From Candidatus Protochlamydia phocaeensis (GTDB lineage Bacteria; Chlamydiota; Chlamydiia; Chlamydiales; Parachlamydiaceae), in assembly GCF_001545115.1 (NCBI RefSeq), contig NZ_FCNU01000011.1, positions 1 to 64,000 on the forward strand: a DNA stretch of 64,000 nt, in the 5' to 3' direction. Below are positions 8,974 to 17,803 of the stretch, in pieces; position 1 is the stretch's first letter; each line of letters begins with the position of its first letter. The notes below the pieces were generated by a model. It searched no databases, had not been told where the DNA came from, and saw only the letters and a program-made list of their open reading frames with translations. Position numbers and translations under genes: made by a program.

Positions 8974-9117
8974 ATGCCTATACTTAAATCAAAAAACATA
9001 TTTTTAATCTACCTTTTCATTCAGGTTTACCTCTTCACTTTATCTTTCGCTGCTGTCTTTAGCCTGTTTGTTTTCATTCGCCTAATGGCAAAAGGGAACG
9101 AAAAGGCTTTTTACTAA
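8974..9117 (+). CDS. Possible 47-residue membrane peptide
   Basis: A short open frame starting MPILKSKNIFLIYLFI and ending MAKGNEKAFY. Residues 8-38 form one long hydrophobic segment (FLIYLFIQVYLFTLSFAAVF region), flanked by Lys residues as in single-pass membrane peptides. No ribosome-binding site is visible and I know no relative, so it may be chance. The rest of 8950-9306 shows nothing but the tRNA promoter region. Confidence 0.3.
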   Translation: MPILKSKNIFLIYLFIQVYLFTLSFAAVFSLFVFIRLMAKGNEKAFY

Positions 9118-9260
9118 ACAGTCATCACTCGTTGTCCCCCCTTGGCTTTCGAGAGAAAAATGATACAAGCATTCGCGCTGCACAAAGAAAAAAAATTCAC
9201 CTAAACAATTGATTAGAGACAGGATAGAGACAAAAAAAATTATCCCCTCTAAAAATGCGC

Positions 9261-9289
9261 TTGCATTAAAATCACCAGATCATTAAAGT
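9261..9289 (+). promoter_or_regulatory. Candidate promoter for tRNA-Val/Asp
   Basis: TTGCAT and TAAAGT separated by 17 bases give a weak match to the housekeeping -35/-10 boxes. The predicted start would fall about 10 bases before tRNA-Val, a sensible position for a tRNA transcript. Confidence 0.3.
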
Positions 9290-9306
9290 TGTAGCTTAAT
9301 TTGCAA

Positions 9307-9379
9307 GGGCGTATAGCTCAGTTGGTAGAGCTCCTGTCTTACACACAGGCGGTCATAGGTTCGAGTCCTGTTGCGCCCA
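9307..9379 (+). tRNA. tRNA-Val (TAC)
   Basis: A 73-base cloverleaf. Acceptor GGGCGTA pairs with TGCGCCC with one G-U pair. The D-loop contains AGCTCAGTTGGTAGAGC, the anticodon loop is TTACACA (anticodon TAC) and the T-loop GGTTCGAGTCC. Discriminator A, no encoded CCA. It is followed by tRNA-Asp after 12 bases. Confidence 0.95.
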
Positions 9380-9391
9380 TCACTTGCAAAT

Positions 9392-9465
9392 GCGGGAGTA
9401 GTTCAATTGGTTAGAGCACCGGCTTGTCACGCCGGAAGTTGCGGGTTCGAGCCCCGTCTCCCGCG
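9392..9465 (+). tRNA. tRNA-Asp (GTC)
   Basis: A 74-base cloverleaf. Acceptor GCGGGAG pairs with CTCCCGC, the anticodon loop TTGTCAC carries GTC, and the T-loop is GGTTCGAGCCC. The discriminator is G, an identity element for tRNA-Asp. No encoded CCA. It forms a two-gene transcript with tRNA-Val. Confidence 0.95.
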
Positions 9466-9582
9466 TCTCTTTGTAAGAGCATGTCCTTTCTCATGTAGTT
9501 AGTGTAAATCCCCTCCTTCTTTTGTTGGCTGTCTTTACGAAGTAAAAGTGAACAATTTTTATCCATTAAGGACCCAATTAAT

Positions 9583-10596
9583 ATGCACCTCTCACACAAC
9601 CCTAAGCGTTCCCTTTTATCTCAGGTCCTCGCTTATTTTTGGATGGCAATTGGCGCATTTTTGGCAGCTTTCGCTTTGGAAGTCTTTTTTATTCCCAATC
9701 ATTTGATCGATGGCGGCGTTGTTGGCGTAGCCATGATTTTTGGTAATGTTTTCGGCAGCTGGCTTATTCCCTATTTGCTGATTTTATTTAACCTACCCTT
9801 TCTCATCCTTGCCTATCGTTCGATCGGAAAAGTCTTTGTCATCCACATGATTGTGGCCAATTTTCTTTTTTCCGGAGCTATGATTTTTATCTCCACTATG
9901 ATGCCGCTTCAATTCAGGGGCGACAGCTTAGAAGTTGTCGTAATCGGAGGAGCCATTTTAGGTATTGGGCTCGGTTTAATCATTCGAGAGGGCGGCTGCT
10001 TAGATGGCACGGAAATATTGGGTTTGATTATCAATCGTCGCACAGGGTTTACTGTGGGCCAAGTTGTCCTGGTCTGCAACATATTTGTTTTTGGGGCAGC
10101 AGGCTTTGTTTTTCAAGATTGGCATCCGCCTTTAATGTCTTTGATCACTTATATCGTCGTCATCAAGATTATGGATTCGGTCATAGTTGGGTTGGATGAA
10201 ACGAAATCGGTTTTAATTATCTCCTCTAAATCCAAGGCCATTGCTGACGCCATTATTCACGAGCTCGGATTGGGATTAACGATCATGTATGGAAGGGGCG
10301 GATTTTCCGGCGATGAACGCGAAATTTTATATGTAATCGCCGAGCGTCTCCAATTAGCCGAGCTCAAAGATTTAATCTTGCGCGAAGATCCCCTCGCCTT
10401 TATTGCCATTGAAAATTTGCACGAAGTGGCGAATGGAAAGTCTCAGCATGCTCAAAATAAAATGACGCGCATGGAACGGATCTTTTCCCAAATTTTGCAA
10501 AAACAGCCTCAGCCGCACCCCTCTCCTTCTTCGAATAAGCCTCTTCTTACACAGGCCGACACGAAAGTATTGCAATCTGATTCTGATAAAGAATAG
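9583..10596 (+). CDS. YitT-family membrane protein
   Basis: A 337-residue protein with about five membrane helices in residues 15-200 (DUF161/YitT part; GGVVGVAMIFG and LDGTEILGLIINRRTGF are characteristic) and a soluble DUF2179 domain at about 215-280 (KSKAIADAIIHELG, GDEREILYVI). The last 50 residues are a Pro/Gln-rich tail. The family is widespread and its substrate unknown; it is placed in the cytoplasmic membrane. AAGGA lies upstream of the ATG. Confidence 0.8.
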   Translation: MHLSHNPKRSLLSQVLAYFWMAIGAFLAAFALEVFFIPNHLIDGGVVGVAMIFGNVFGSWLIPYLLILFNLPFLILAYRSIGKVFVIHMIVANFLFSGAMIFISTMMPLQFRGDSLEVVVIGGAILGIGLGLIIREGGCLDGTEILGLIINRRTGFTVGQVVLVCNIFVFGAAGFVFQDWHPPLMSLITYIVVIKIMDSVIVGLDETKSVLIISSKSKAIADAIIHELGLGLTIMYGRGGFSGDEREILYVIAERLQLAELKDLILREDPLAFIAIENLHEVANGKSQHAQNKMTRMERIFSQILQKQPQPHPSPSSNKPLLTQADTKVLQSDSDKE

Positions 10597-10672
10597 AAAA
10601 AAGTCTTGATACTTTTTCTTCAAACGCTTATTTCTTTACCCTTTGCTTTAATTTATTACAATCGGCGCTGCT

Positions 10673-11353
10673 ATGACGACTTACCACGAAGAAGAAAAGC
10701 AAGTTTTTACCCATGATTCCTGGCGGGTTTTCCGCATTATTTCCGAATTTGTCGATGGTTTTGAAACAATGACAAATTTAGGGCCTTCGGTATCCATTTT
10801 CGGTTCTGCTCGACTCCCTCCTGATTCCCTTTACTATAATTTAGCTGTGGATGTCGCACGTCATATTTCCAAAAAGGGATTTGCCATTATTACAGGCGGC
10901 GGGCCAGGCATCATGGAGGCAGCCAACAAAGGCGCTCAGGAGGCCAATGGGCACTCTTGCGGATTGGCTATCGACCTTCCTTTTGAGAGCGAACCAAATC
11001 GCTTTATCGATCCCAAATACCGACTAAACTTTCGCTACTTTTTTATCCGCAAAGTGATGTTCATTCGCTATGCGCAAGGATATGTCTTTTTACCAGGCGG
11101 GTTTGGGACATTGGATGAGCTTTTTGAAGCCTTAACACTTATTCAGACAAAAAAAATCAAAGCCTTTCCCATCTATTTGATGGGAAAAGCATATTGGACG
11201 GAAATGCTCAAGTGGATTGAAGAAACCATGCTATCGCATGGCTGCATTTCTCCCGACGATTTCAACATGTTTCAAATTACAGACGATCCCGAAGAAGTGG
11301 CCAATGGCATTGAACGCCATTATCAACGAGATCGAGCTTTCAGAAACTTCTAG
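10673..11353 (+). CDS. LOG-family nucleotide phosphoribohydrolase
   Basis: A 226-residue LOG ('lysine decarboxylase-like') protein. It carries the nucleotide-binding GGGPGIMEAANKGA (75-88) and the catalytic PGGFGTLDELFEAL (141-154) motifs. Family members split cytokinin riboside monophosphates or other nucleoside monophosphates into base and ribose-5-phosphate; true lysine decarboxylase activity is not expected. The physiological substrate here is unknown. It follows the YitT gene after 76 bases. Confidence 0.85.
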   Translation: MTTYHEEEKQVFTHDSWRVFRIISEFVDGFETMTNLGPSVSIFGSARLPPDSLYYNLAVDVARHISKKGFAIITGGGPGIMEAANKGAQEANGHSCGLAIDLPFESEPNRFIDPKYRLNFRYFFIRKVMFIRYAQGYVFLPGGFGTLDELFEALTLIQTKKIKAFPIYLMGKAYWTEMLKWIEETMLSHGCISPDDFNMFQITDDPEEVANGIERHYQRDRAFRNF

Positions 11354-11431
11354 TTCAACATTTGTAACGAACACGCGTTGATTCATCGAAAGTTTAATCT
11401 TTAGCATTAAGCCAATTCATTTAATATTAGC

Positions 11432-11470
11432 GCAGAGAAGGGAAACCTGCCCTCCTCTTCCCTTCTTTGC
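11432..11470. terminator. Hairpin between convergent genes
   Basis: Thirteen-base arms (GCAGAGAAGGGAA and TTCCCTTCTTTGC, one mismatch) lie between the convergent LOG and proline-rich genes. The position suits a bidirectional terminator, but T-runs on either side are poor. Confidence 0.5.
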
Positions 11471-11479
11471 TTGCTTTGT

Positions 11480-12169
11480 CTAGCGACGTCTCGCCAAATT
11501 AAACATGGGCTGATTAGCCGCTGCATTTGATGAAGGAACAGGAGCTTGATGCTGCGGAGTAAACGTCACATTTCTTGGAGGCGTAGGAGTCACAGAAGGA
11601 AAATTTACCCGTTGAGTAGGCAAATCATGCATTCCATTTAGATGCGTCCGTGATGAAGGAAGCGGATTCAAATTGGGAGAAGGAAAGCTTGGAGCGGAAT
11701 ACGTTGTATGCGATTGGCCATGCGGAGGATGAATGGCTCCTGGGCGCTGGTGCGGAAGCGTATACATAGGCTGATGCACCATCGGCAGGCTTATAACTGG
11801 CGGCGGCACATATACAGGAGGGCGATGGACATAAGTTGGCGTGGACACATAAGAGGGTGTAGGCACATGAATGGTCTCATGCACATATGTAGGGGTATGA
11901 TATTGCTCATTCACACCCTGATAGTCTGGCCTGCCGCAAGAGAGCCTTCTAATTATCCAAATGGCAGCAGCCAATGCCGGTACGCAACGCAAAACGGCAG
12001 CGAAGCCGGGAGAATCCCTTTCTACTAAATTTGCCCCCAACAGGGAAAAGGCACTGGCAGCTATGCCAAAGATTGTATCGCCAATCAAGCGAGATCTGGC
12101 TCGCTCTGGCGTATTGGCATTATCATAAGTGTGATGGGGAAAAAAGCGAAAAAAATTTAACGGATGCAT
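11480..12169 (-). CDS. Proline/histidine-rich protein with a hydrophobic hairpin (Inc-like candidate)
   Basis: A 229-residue protein. Two hydrophobic segments at about 31-48 and 54-74 (IFGIAASAFSLLGANLV and GFAAVLRCVPALAAAIWII) are separated by only a few residues. That is the bilobed arrangement that marks chlamydial inclusion-membrane proteins. The remaining 150 residues are a low-complexity tail rich in Pro, His, Tyr and Thr (repeated PTYVH-like units: TPTYVHETIHVPTPSYV). The C-terminus ends MFNLARRR, close to the end of the neighbouring protein (LLFSLAKNRK). No family is recognised; inclusion-membrane location is inferred from topology only. Confidence 0.55.
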   Translation of the reverse strand: MHPLNFFRFFPHHTYDNANTPERARSRLIGDTIFGIAASAFSLLGANLVERDSPGFAAVLRCVPALAAAIWIIRRLSCGRPDYQGVNEQYHTPTYVHETIHVPTPSYVSTPTYVHRPPVYVPPPVISLPMVHQPMYTLPHQRPGAIHPPHGQSHTTYSAPSFPSPNLNPLPSSRTHLNGMHDLPTQRVNFPSVTPTPPRNVTFTPQHQAPVPSSNAAANQPMFNLARRR

Positions 12170-12213
12170 GATTTTCCTATAATGCTTATCTATTATTAAA
12201 TATCGAAATTGTA

Positions 12214-12600
12214 TTATTTGCGGTTTTTTGCCAGCGAGAAGAGCAACGGATCTGAATTATCGTTCTCCCCTCCGTTTCTATAAGCAATCGGTTGAACCGT
12301 ATGCGCAGTTGGAGGACCTGGAGGTTGGAATGTTGGAACCGGTGGATTTGTTGTTATACCTACAGAGTGCTGAACGGGAACAAAGTGGCGCTGCGGCATG
12401 ACAGGAGGCAAACCGGGCAATGGTGATTGAGAAACAGGCAAAACAGTGGGAAATGTGTGTTTTGCTTTCCTTGCAGATTGATTCAAAGCAGGATTATAAA
12501 CAGTTGCTCTTGATGCTGGTTCCTCTTCGTCTTCTAATCGGGAATAGGTTGTAGTAGGGCGATAGGCGGGAAGAGGACGAAGATCATTGGGATTGCACAT
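12214..12600 (-). CDS. Proline-rich protein of unknown function
   Basis: A 128-residue protein with no membrane segment, rich in Pro, Gln and Val (for example GLPPVMPQRHFVPVQH). Its end, SDPLLFSLAKNRK, resembles the tail of the preceding neighbour's product (NQPMFNLARRR), so both may carry the same short C-terminal signal or binding motif. It lies 44 bases upstream of that gene on the same strand. AGGAGCCC is seen upstream of the ATG. Function unknown; a secreted protein is possible. Confidence 0.5.
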   Translation of the reverse strand: MCNPNDLRPLPAYRPTTTYSRLEDEEEPASRATVYNPALNQSARKAKHTFPTVLPVSQSPLPGLPPVMPQRHFVPVQHSVGITTNPPVPTFQPPGPPTAHTVQPIAYRNGGENDNSDPLLFSLAKNRK

Positions 12601-12647
12601 ATGGGCTCCTTTTAAAGGATTAGATTAAATATCCATCTTATTGACTG

Positions 12648-12701
12648 AGAGGGTATGTTGAGGCCGCTCACAAACCGGATTCGATTTCTAATACACCCTC
12701 T
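12648..12701. repeat. Palindromic intergenic repeat, short copy
   Basis: Arms AGAGGGTATGTT and AATACACCCTCT surround a core containing GGATTCGATTTC. The ends match the AGAGGGCGTATT end of the copy at 47604-47671. Confidence 0.55.
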
Positions 12702-12761
12702 AAAGCCCATCCTAGCATAAACGCCTTTTATTGCGTCCATGCATTAGGACAGGCTTTTTCC

Positions 12762-13484
12762 TTAATATCCTGCAGGATAACCAATAAAATCGCCTTCGCT
12801 ATAAGGAGCGTTGTAAAGGCTTGTATTGATGAGGATATGCGGATACTTTGCAATACGCCAGTAATTGTTCACGCCAACAATCAAGCGGTGCCCAATTTGC
12901 CACTTATTAAACGCATAATCATTAGGATCAATTTGCCAAATCGTATCATCATTTAACTGGATAAGTTTCTTGTATGGATCAATGTTAACAATCCAATGCG
13001 TATAAGCCCCCGTTGGAATAGGAGATCCGATCAAGTTAACTTCAACAGCTTCTTGAGTTGTGCGGTTTTGCAACACATAGCTATACATGGAAAAGCAGGA
13101 CGCTTTCGGCTTAATAAAAATCAAGTCGCTTTGCACCCAATGCATGACAATATGACGTTGATAAGGATGAACGGACCATTTAGATGCATCGTTCAACTGA
13201 ACGACATCGCCGGAGCCGGATACGGCAACGGGATAATAATAGGAATCTGAATGAATGCGATAAAGGTAGTCTTCGTCGTTGAACTTAGATCGAATAAGAG
13301 CATTAAGATCAAATGCCTGCGCTAGCGCTTCTTTTGGAAATTGAGCCATGCGCTCTTCTTCGATTTTCATGCACTCAACAGGAGTCAATTGCTCTTCAGC
13401 GACCAACAGAGCAGGGAAAGAATTCATTAATGTAAAACCTGCGCAAAGAGCGATCATCCAAGAACGCCATGTCTTTAATTTCAT
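12762..13484 (-). CDS. Exported protein of unknown function
   Basis: A protein of about 240 residues with a typical signal peptide (MKLKTWRSWMIALCAG onward, cleavage likely after ALLVA). The start at 13484 is chosen because a GGAGG site lies 8 bases upstream and the signal peptide begins there; the frame is open a further 38 codons. The mature part has paired, similar units: VVQLNDASKWSVHPYQRHIV and LIQLNDDTIWQIDPNDYAFN. This suggests an internal duplication of a small beta-rich domain. I do not recognise the family. Periplasmic, outer-membrane or secreted location is expected. Confidence 0.65.
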   Translation of the reverse strand: MKLKTWRSWMIALCAGFTLMNSFPALLVAEEQLTPVECMKIEEERMAQFPKEALAQAFDLNALIRSKFNDEDYLYRIHSDSYYYPVAVSGSGDVVQLNDASKWSVHPYQRHIVMHWVQSDLIFIKPKASCFSMYSYVLQNRTTQEAVEVNLIGSPIPTGAYTHWIVNIDPYKKLIQLNDDTIWQIDPNDYAFNKWQIGHRLIVGVNNYWRIAKYPHILINTSLYNAPYSEGDFIGYPAGY

Positions 13485-13685
13485 AAGATACCTCCATAAG
13501 GATATGTGATTAAACAGAAGGCCAATCGGGGCAGGTTCGCCAACCTGCTTGCAACAAAGCTGGTATCGGACTGCGATACCAGCGGAATTGGCTTTCACCT
13601 TCCGTCGTTATTTGCTTAGAGTATATGACGCACAGGTGTTAAGGGAAAATAAAGAAGAGTTAAAAAAGTTTTAAAAGTAAATTTT

Positions 13686-15047
13686 TCACTCTTTTTGAAA
13701 ATGACATCCTTGTGCAATCAAGCTGTCAATATAAGTTAAATCGAAGTCTGCTTCGATAAACTTGGGATCTTCCAACATGAAAAGGTGAAAAGGAATCGTG
13801 GAGTGAACACCCCCTATATGAAACTCGCGCAAAGCCCTTTTACCTATAGCAATAGCTTCTGAGCGGTCTTTTCCCTTCACGATAAGCTTAGCGATCATGG
13901 AATCATAATTGGGTGGAATAGAATAGCCTGAATAACAGGCACTATCAACACGTACATGCGGGCCGCCCGGCGGCAGATAGTATTCCAATTTCCCCGGTGA
14001 TGGAGAAAAGTTATGAGCCGGATTCTCCGCGTTGATGCGGTACTGGATTACATGGCCATTGAATTGGACATCTTTTTGCCTAAGGTGAAGTTTCTCCCCT
14101 CTAGCAATTCGAAGCTGCTGCATGACCAAGTCAACCCCTGTCAGCTCCTCTGTCACGGTATGTTCGACCTGGATGCGGGTATTCACTTCCATAAAATAGA
14201 AGTTTTGATTTTTATCCAGAAGAAATTCCACCGTTCCTGCGGAAAAATAATTGGCAGCTTTTACCACATCGACAGCCGCTTGGCCAATTTTTTGGCGCAT
14301 TTTAGGGCTCAAAACCGGACTAGGAGACTCTTCTATCAATTTTTGGCGCCGGCGCTGGATTGTGCAATCCCGCTCGCCTAAATGGATGTAATTGCCATGC
14401 TTGTCGCCTAAAACCTGGACTTCGATATGCCTGGGATTCATGATCATCTTTTCTAAATAGACGTCAGGATTGCCAAAGCTCACTTCTGCCTCAGCACGTG
14501 CCGCAGCAAATTGCTTTGTGAATTCCTCTTCATTATGGGCAATACGGATACCTTTCCCGCCGCCGCCAGCTACGGCTTTAATGAAAATGGGGAAGCCGAA
14601 TTTCTTCGCTTCTTTTAAGGCATGCTTTAAATCAACGACAATCCCATCAGAGCCTGGGATCACGGGACAACCGGCAGCTTTAGCAGTGGCTTTAGCTTTG
14701 GCCTTATCGCCTAGCAAGGCAATCGCCTGAGGAGAAGGGCCTATAAAATTGAGTCCGCAGCTTTCGCAGATCGATGCGAAATTGGCATTCTCGCTTAAAA
14801 AGCCATAGCCGGGATGAATAGCATCAGCTCCCGTAATTTCACAAGCAGACAAAATATTGGGAATCTTTAAATAAGATTTATGGGAAGGCGGTTCTCCAAT
14901 GCAAATCGCTTCATCGGCATGTAAAACATGCAAAGCCTCTGAATCTGCTTGAGAGTATACAGCAACCGTTTGAAGACCTAAATCATGACAGGCGCGGATA
15001 ATGCGGACAGCAATTTCCCCGCGATTAGCAATCAGAACTTTTTGCAT
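13686..15047 (-). CDS. accC: Acetyl-CoA carboxylase, biotin carboxylase subunit
   Basis: A 453-residue ATP-grasp enzyme that carboxylates the biotin on AccB, first step of malonyl-CoA synthesis. It begins MQKVLIANRGEIAVRIIRA, the canonical AccC N-terminus; the open frame extends 36 codons further up but overlaps accB. The ATP loop GGGGKGIRIAHNEEEF, EVQVLGDKHGN, the FMEVNTRIQVEHTVTE catalytic region and the C-terminal domain are all present. It lies 7 bases after the accB stop, forming an accB-accC unit as in other chlamydiae. Confidence 0.96.
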   Translation of the reverse strand: MQKVLIANRGEIAVRIIRACHDLGLQTVAVYSQADSEALHVLHADEAICIGEPPSHKSYLKIPNILSACEITGADAIHPGYGFLSENANFASICESCGLNFIGPSPQAIALLGDKAKAKATAKAAGCPVIPGSDGIVVDLKHALKEAKKFGFPIFIKAVAGGGGKGIRIAHNEEEFTKQFAAARAEAEVSFGNPDVYLEKMIMNPRHIEVQVLGDKHGNYIHLGERDCTIQRRRQKLIEESPSPVLSPKMRQKIGQAAVDVVKAANYFSAGTVEFLLDKNQNFYFMEVNTRIQVEHTVTEELTGVDLVMQQLRIARGEKLHLRQKDVQFNGHVIQYRINAENPAHNFSPSPGKLEYYLPPGGPHVRVDSACYSGYSIPPNYDSMIAKLIVKGKDRSEAIAIGKRALREFHIGGVHSTIPFHLFMLEDPKFIEADFDLTYIDSLIAQGCHFQKE

Positions 15048-15054
15048 AGATAAA

Positions 15055-15567
15055 TTACTCGACGATTCGGAATAGTTTAGTACCAAATTCAACTGGCTGT
15101 CCGGATTCAACCAAAACCTCGGCAACCACGCCTGTGACATTAGCTTTAATTTCATTCATGACTTTCATGGCTTCAATAATGCAGACAACAGTGTTCTTAT
15201 CAATCCTATCCCCTATTTTTACGAAAGGAGTATCCTCGGGTGAAGGAGCGACATAAAATGTTCCAACCATCGGTGAAGTAACATAAGCGCTATTGACATC
15301 TTGCCTGGGAGGCTCAATCGCAATGGGAGAGGCAGCGCGCCCTGTTGGCATATCGGAGCCGCGGGAAAGCGTCTGATCTGCTCTATTTGGCGTTTGAGGC
15401 TGTCTAAGTTGTTCGTCTGAATAGTCTAAATGCTGTTCAACTGCTCTTCCATTTCCTATATCATGGCGTTCTAAAACAAGCTCAAAATCATTCTGCTTCA
15501 ATTGGAGCCGTTTTGTTCCGCTACGCCCCATAGCTGTCATAAGTTCTTTAATGTGTTTTAATTCCAC
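15055..15567 (-). CDS. accB: Acetyl-CoA carboxylase, biotin carboxyl carrier protein
   Basis: A 170-residue BCCP. The N-terminal residues 1-35 are the AccC/AccA-interaction part (MELKHIKELMTAMGRSG). A flexible Pro/Gln-rich linker spans about 40-95. The biotinyl domain (96-170) has the biotin attachment site EAMKVMNEI, with Lys135 modified. Gene order efp-accB-accC agrees with chlamydiae, except that a DUF924 gene is inserted upstream here. Confidence 0.95.
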   Translation of the reverse strand: MELKHIKELMTAMGRSGTKRLQLKQNDFELVLERHDIGNGRAVEQHLDYSDEQLRQPQTPNRADQTLSRGSDMPTGRAASPIAIEPPRQDVNSAYVTSPMVGTFYVAPSPEDTPFVKIGDRIDKNTVVCIIEAMKVMNEIKANVTGVVAEVLVESGQPVEFGTKLFRIVE

Positions 15568-15609
15568 TTCGATTTCCTTTATAATTGAACGGTTGATGAC
15601 AAAGGGCCT

Positions 15610-16410
15610 TTAGAATGCTGTAAAAGACCCTCGCTGATTCAAATAAATAATTTCCTCAGGGGTAGAAGTCCGACCTAGAATAGCGTTTCGATGAGGAAAG
15701 CGCCCAAAACGCGAAATGACCTGTTGATTAAACAAGGCATATTGATAAAACTGCTGCATTTGCGATTTAATTTTATCGGGAGCCTGCTCAAACAGCTGTT
15801 TATAGACATTCACAGAAAGAGCCTGCAGCTTTGGATCTTCTGAATGCTCTAGGGGTAAATAAAAAAATGCCCTTTCAATAGGATAAAGTTTTTTATCATC
15901 GCCTCTTTGAATCCCTTCTAAAACAAGCCCCTTAGCCATTGCATCCGACGCAAAAGCTTGTGGAGTATTGCGATAGATTATGCGAGAAAAATCATCCAAA
16001 AGTAAAATGAGAGCCAAACGGCCTTTGGGGGTATCGCGCCAGCTATTCAAATCCCCATTAATGGCATTTTGGACATCAAAGGCAAATTCTTCTCGAATCT
16101 GACGATCAATGTCTGGACTATTGGCCAGCCAGATAGAGACTTTATCGGTCGGATAGCTGTCTGGACCTGAAAGAGGACCAAACCAGAAATCTAGAATTTG
16201 CTGAGCGCGCTCAGGCACTGTGCGCTCAACGACCATATGCTCGGCTGGTGCAGCGCGCCCCGCAGGAGCTAAGGGCTCCCTGGCGGCATCGCTGCCAATA
16301 GGAACAGGAGGAGCGTTAAGAGAAGGATGTTGAAGCTGGGCAAATGCCGTATAAGGTAACAAGCCTAGCATTATACCTTGAAAAAGCGAACAAGACACTT
16401 TTATTTTCAT
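15610..16410 (-). CDS. DUF924 family protein with signal peptide
   Basis: A protein of about 266 residues. The DUF924 domain (about 65-250) is recognised from ILDFWFGPLSGP, LALILLLDDFSRIIYRNTP, FFYLPLEHSEDPKLQ and SRFGRFPHRNAILGR; the fold is TPR-like and the function unknown. A signal peptide (FQGIMLGLLPYTAFA) and a Pro/Ala-rich linker precede it, whereas most family members are cytoplasmic. ATG 16410 is preferred over 16416 because AGAGGG is correctly spaced from it. It separates efp from accB. Confidence 0.75.
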   Translation of the reverse strand: MKIKVSCSLFQGIMLGLLPYTAFAQLQHPSLNAPPVPIGSDAAREPLAPAGRAAPAEHMVVERTVPERAQQILDFWFGPLSGPDSYPTDKVSIWLANSPDIDRQIREEFAFDVQNAINGDLNSWRDTPKGRLALILLLDDFSRIIYRNTPQAFASDAMAKGLVLEGIQRGDDKKLYPIERAFFYLPLEHSEDPKLQALSVNVYKQLFEQAPDKIKSQMQQFYQYALFNQQVISRFGRFPHRNAILGRTSTPEEIIYLNQRGSFTAF

Positions 16411-16464
16411 AACCATCCCTCTTAGTTGGAATTGAGAAGAATGCCAAAACGCCCCATTGCTAGA

Positions 16465-17019
16465 CTATACACGTTGAATGTATTCATCTGTTTTGGTGTC
16501 AACTTTAATGATATCTCCCGTCTCGATAAAAGGCGGAACTTCAATTTTCGCTCCCGTCTCTAAAATAGCAATCTTAGCCCCATTCGCTCGCTCTGTTTCC
16601 TCATCTGATTGAGTCTTGGCAACCATCAACTCCAAAAACTGCGGAAGTTCGACTGAAAAGATGGTATCGCCATAAAAAAAGGCTTTAAGCTCCACTCCTT
16701 CTTTAAGGTAGCTGACTTTATTTCCTACAATTTGAGAAGGAACTAAGACTTGATCTAAATTGGAGATGTCTAAAAAGAGAAATCCTTCTCCTTCCGGATA
16801 AAGAAATTCTAAACGCCTTTCGATCAGGGAAACATCTTTAATAGGTTGATTAAGTTTGAAATTTTTTTCGACTATTTCATTCGAGCTAAGATCTCTCAAT
16901 TTAGCTTTGATAAAAGGCGTTCCCTTAGGGACTGTAACTTTTACGCTAGACTCTACACGGTAGAGTTTATTATTGATGGAAAGCGTCATTCCAGGATTAA
17001 GTTGATTGCTTGTTACCAT
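16465..17019 (-). CDS. efp: Elongation factor P
   Basis: A 184-residue EF-P, which relieves ribosome stalling at polyproline. The KOW-like N-domain carries the modifiable-lysine loop VPKGTPF with Lys32 at the tip, and the two OB domains are complete (VEFLYPEGEGFLFLD-type middle; EVPPFIETGDIIKVDT at the end). Chlamydiae often have two efp paralogues; by neighbours (rpe, accB) this corresponds to the one linked to rpe. Confidence 0.93.
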   Translation of the reverse strand: MVTSNQLNPGMTLSINNKLYRVESSVKVTVPKGTPFIKAKLRDLSSNEIVEKNFKLNQPIKDVSLIERRLEFLYPEGEGFLFLDISNLDQVLVPSQIVGNKVSYLKEGVELKAFFYGDTIFSVELPQFLELMVAKTQSDEETERANGAKIAILETGAKIEVPPFIETGDIIKVDTKTDEYIQRV

Positions 17020-17071
17020 AATTCCTATCGTTATCTGTTAATACAAAAGAGTTGAATGTCTTTCTTTTCTA

Positions 17072-17803
17072 TCATGCAGGGCTGCTTGCTGCCATGCGCA
17101 TGCGTTGAATAGCCTCGGCCATATTCGGCGCGCGATAAAGGCTTGTGCCTGCGACGATTATATTCGCCCCAGCTCGAGCGCAGCGGTCCACATTGTCGAT
17201 AGTAATGCCCCCATCGACCTGAATGTCAAAAGGAGGAAGCTGGTTCTCTTCCGATGCCTTGTTTTTTGGCGTCACTCCCCCAGCCCTTATATTGAGCTGA
17301 TTGCAAAGATCCCTTGTAAATTTGACTTTATCTAAGGCCTCTTCAATCAACTCCTGCCCTCCAAATCCCGGATGGACAGTCATTAAAAGAATTAAATCGC
17401 ATTTATCTAAGTATTTGGGAATCATAGAAATAGAAGTTTCAGGATTAAATGCCAGCCCAGCCTTGACATTGCATTTACGAATATAATTAAGCGTTTCTTC
17501 TACATCTTCTGTCGCTTCAAAGTGAAAGGTAATGCGATCTGCTCCAGCTTCTACAAAGCGCTCGACATAATCAAACGGATTATAAATCATTAAATGCACA
17601 TCTAAAAATAAATTTGTCGCTCGATTGATAGCGGCAACAGCTTGAGGGCCCATTGTCAAATTGGGAACAAAATGGCCGTCCATGATATCCAAATGCAAAG
17701 CATCTGCCCCTGCTTGCTCGGCTCGCTTCGCTTCTTCTGCTAAATGGCCAAAGTCTCCGGCTAAAATAGAAGGAGCAATTTGGATGGTTGATTGTTTTTT
17801 CAT
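17072..17803 (-). CDS. rpe: Ribulose-phosphate 3-epimerase
   Basis: A 243-residue TIM-barrel enzyme interconverting ribulose-5-P and xylulose-5-P. Metal and catalytic motifs are intact: APSILAGDFGHLAEE, LHLDIMDGHFVPN, LDVHLMIYNP, MTVHPGFGGQ and IQVDGGITIDN. A short insertion (TPKNKASEENQLPP) precedes the VDGG motif. First gene of the rpe-efp-DUF924-accBC run. Confidence 0.94.
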   Translation of the reverse strand: MKKQSTIQIAPSILAGDFGHLAEEAKRAEQAGADALHLDIMDGHFVPNLTMGPQAVAAINRATNLFLDVHLMIYNPFDYVERFVEAGADRITFHFEATEDVEETLNYIRKCNVKAGLAFNPETSISMIPKYLDKCDLILLMTVHPGFGGQELIEEALDKVKFTRDLCNQLNIRAGGVTPKNKASEENQLPPFDIQVDGGITIDNVDRCARAGANIIVAGTSLYRAPNMAEAIQRMRMAASSPA

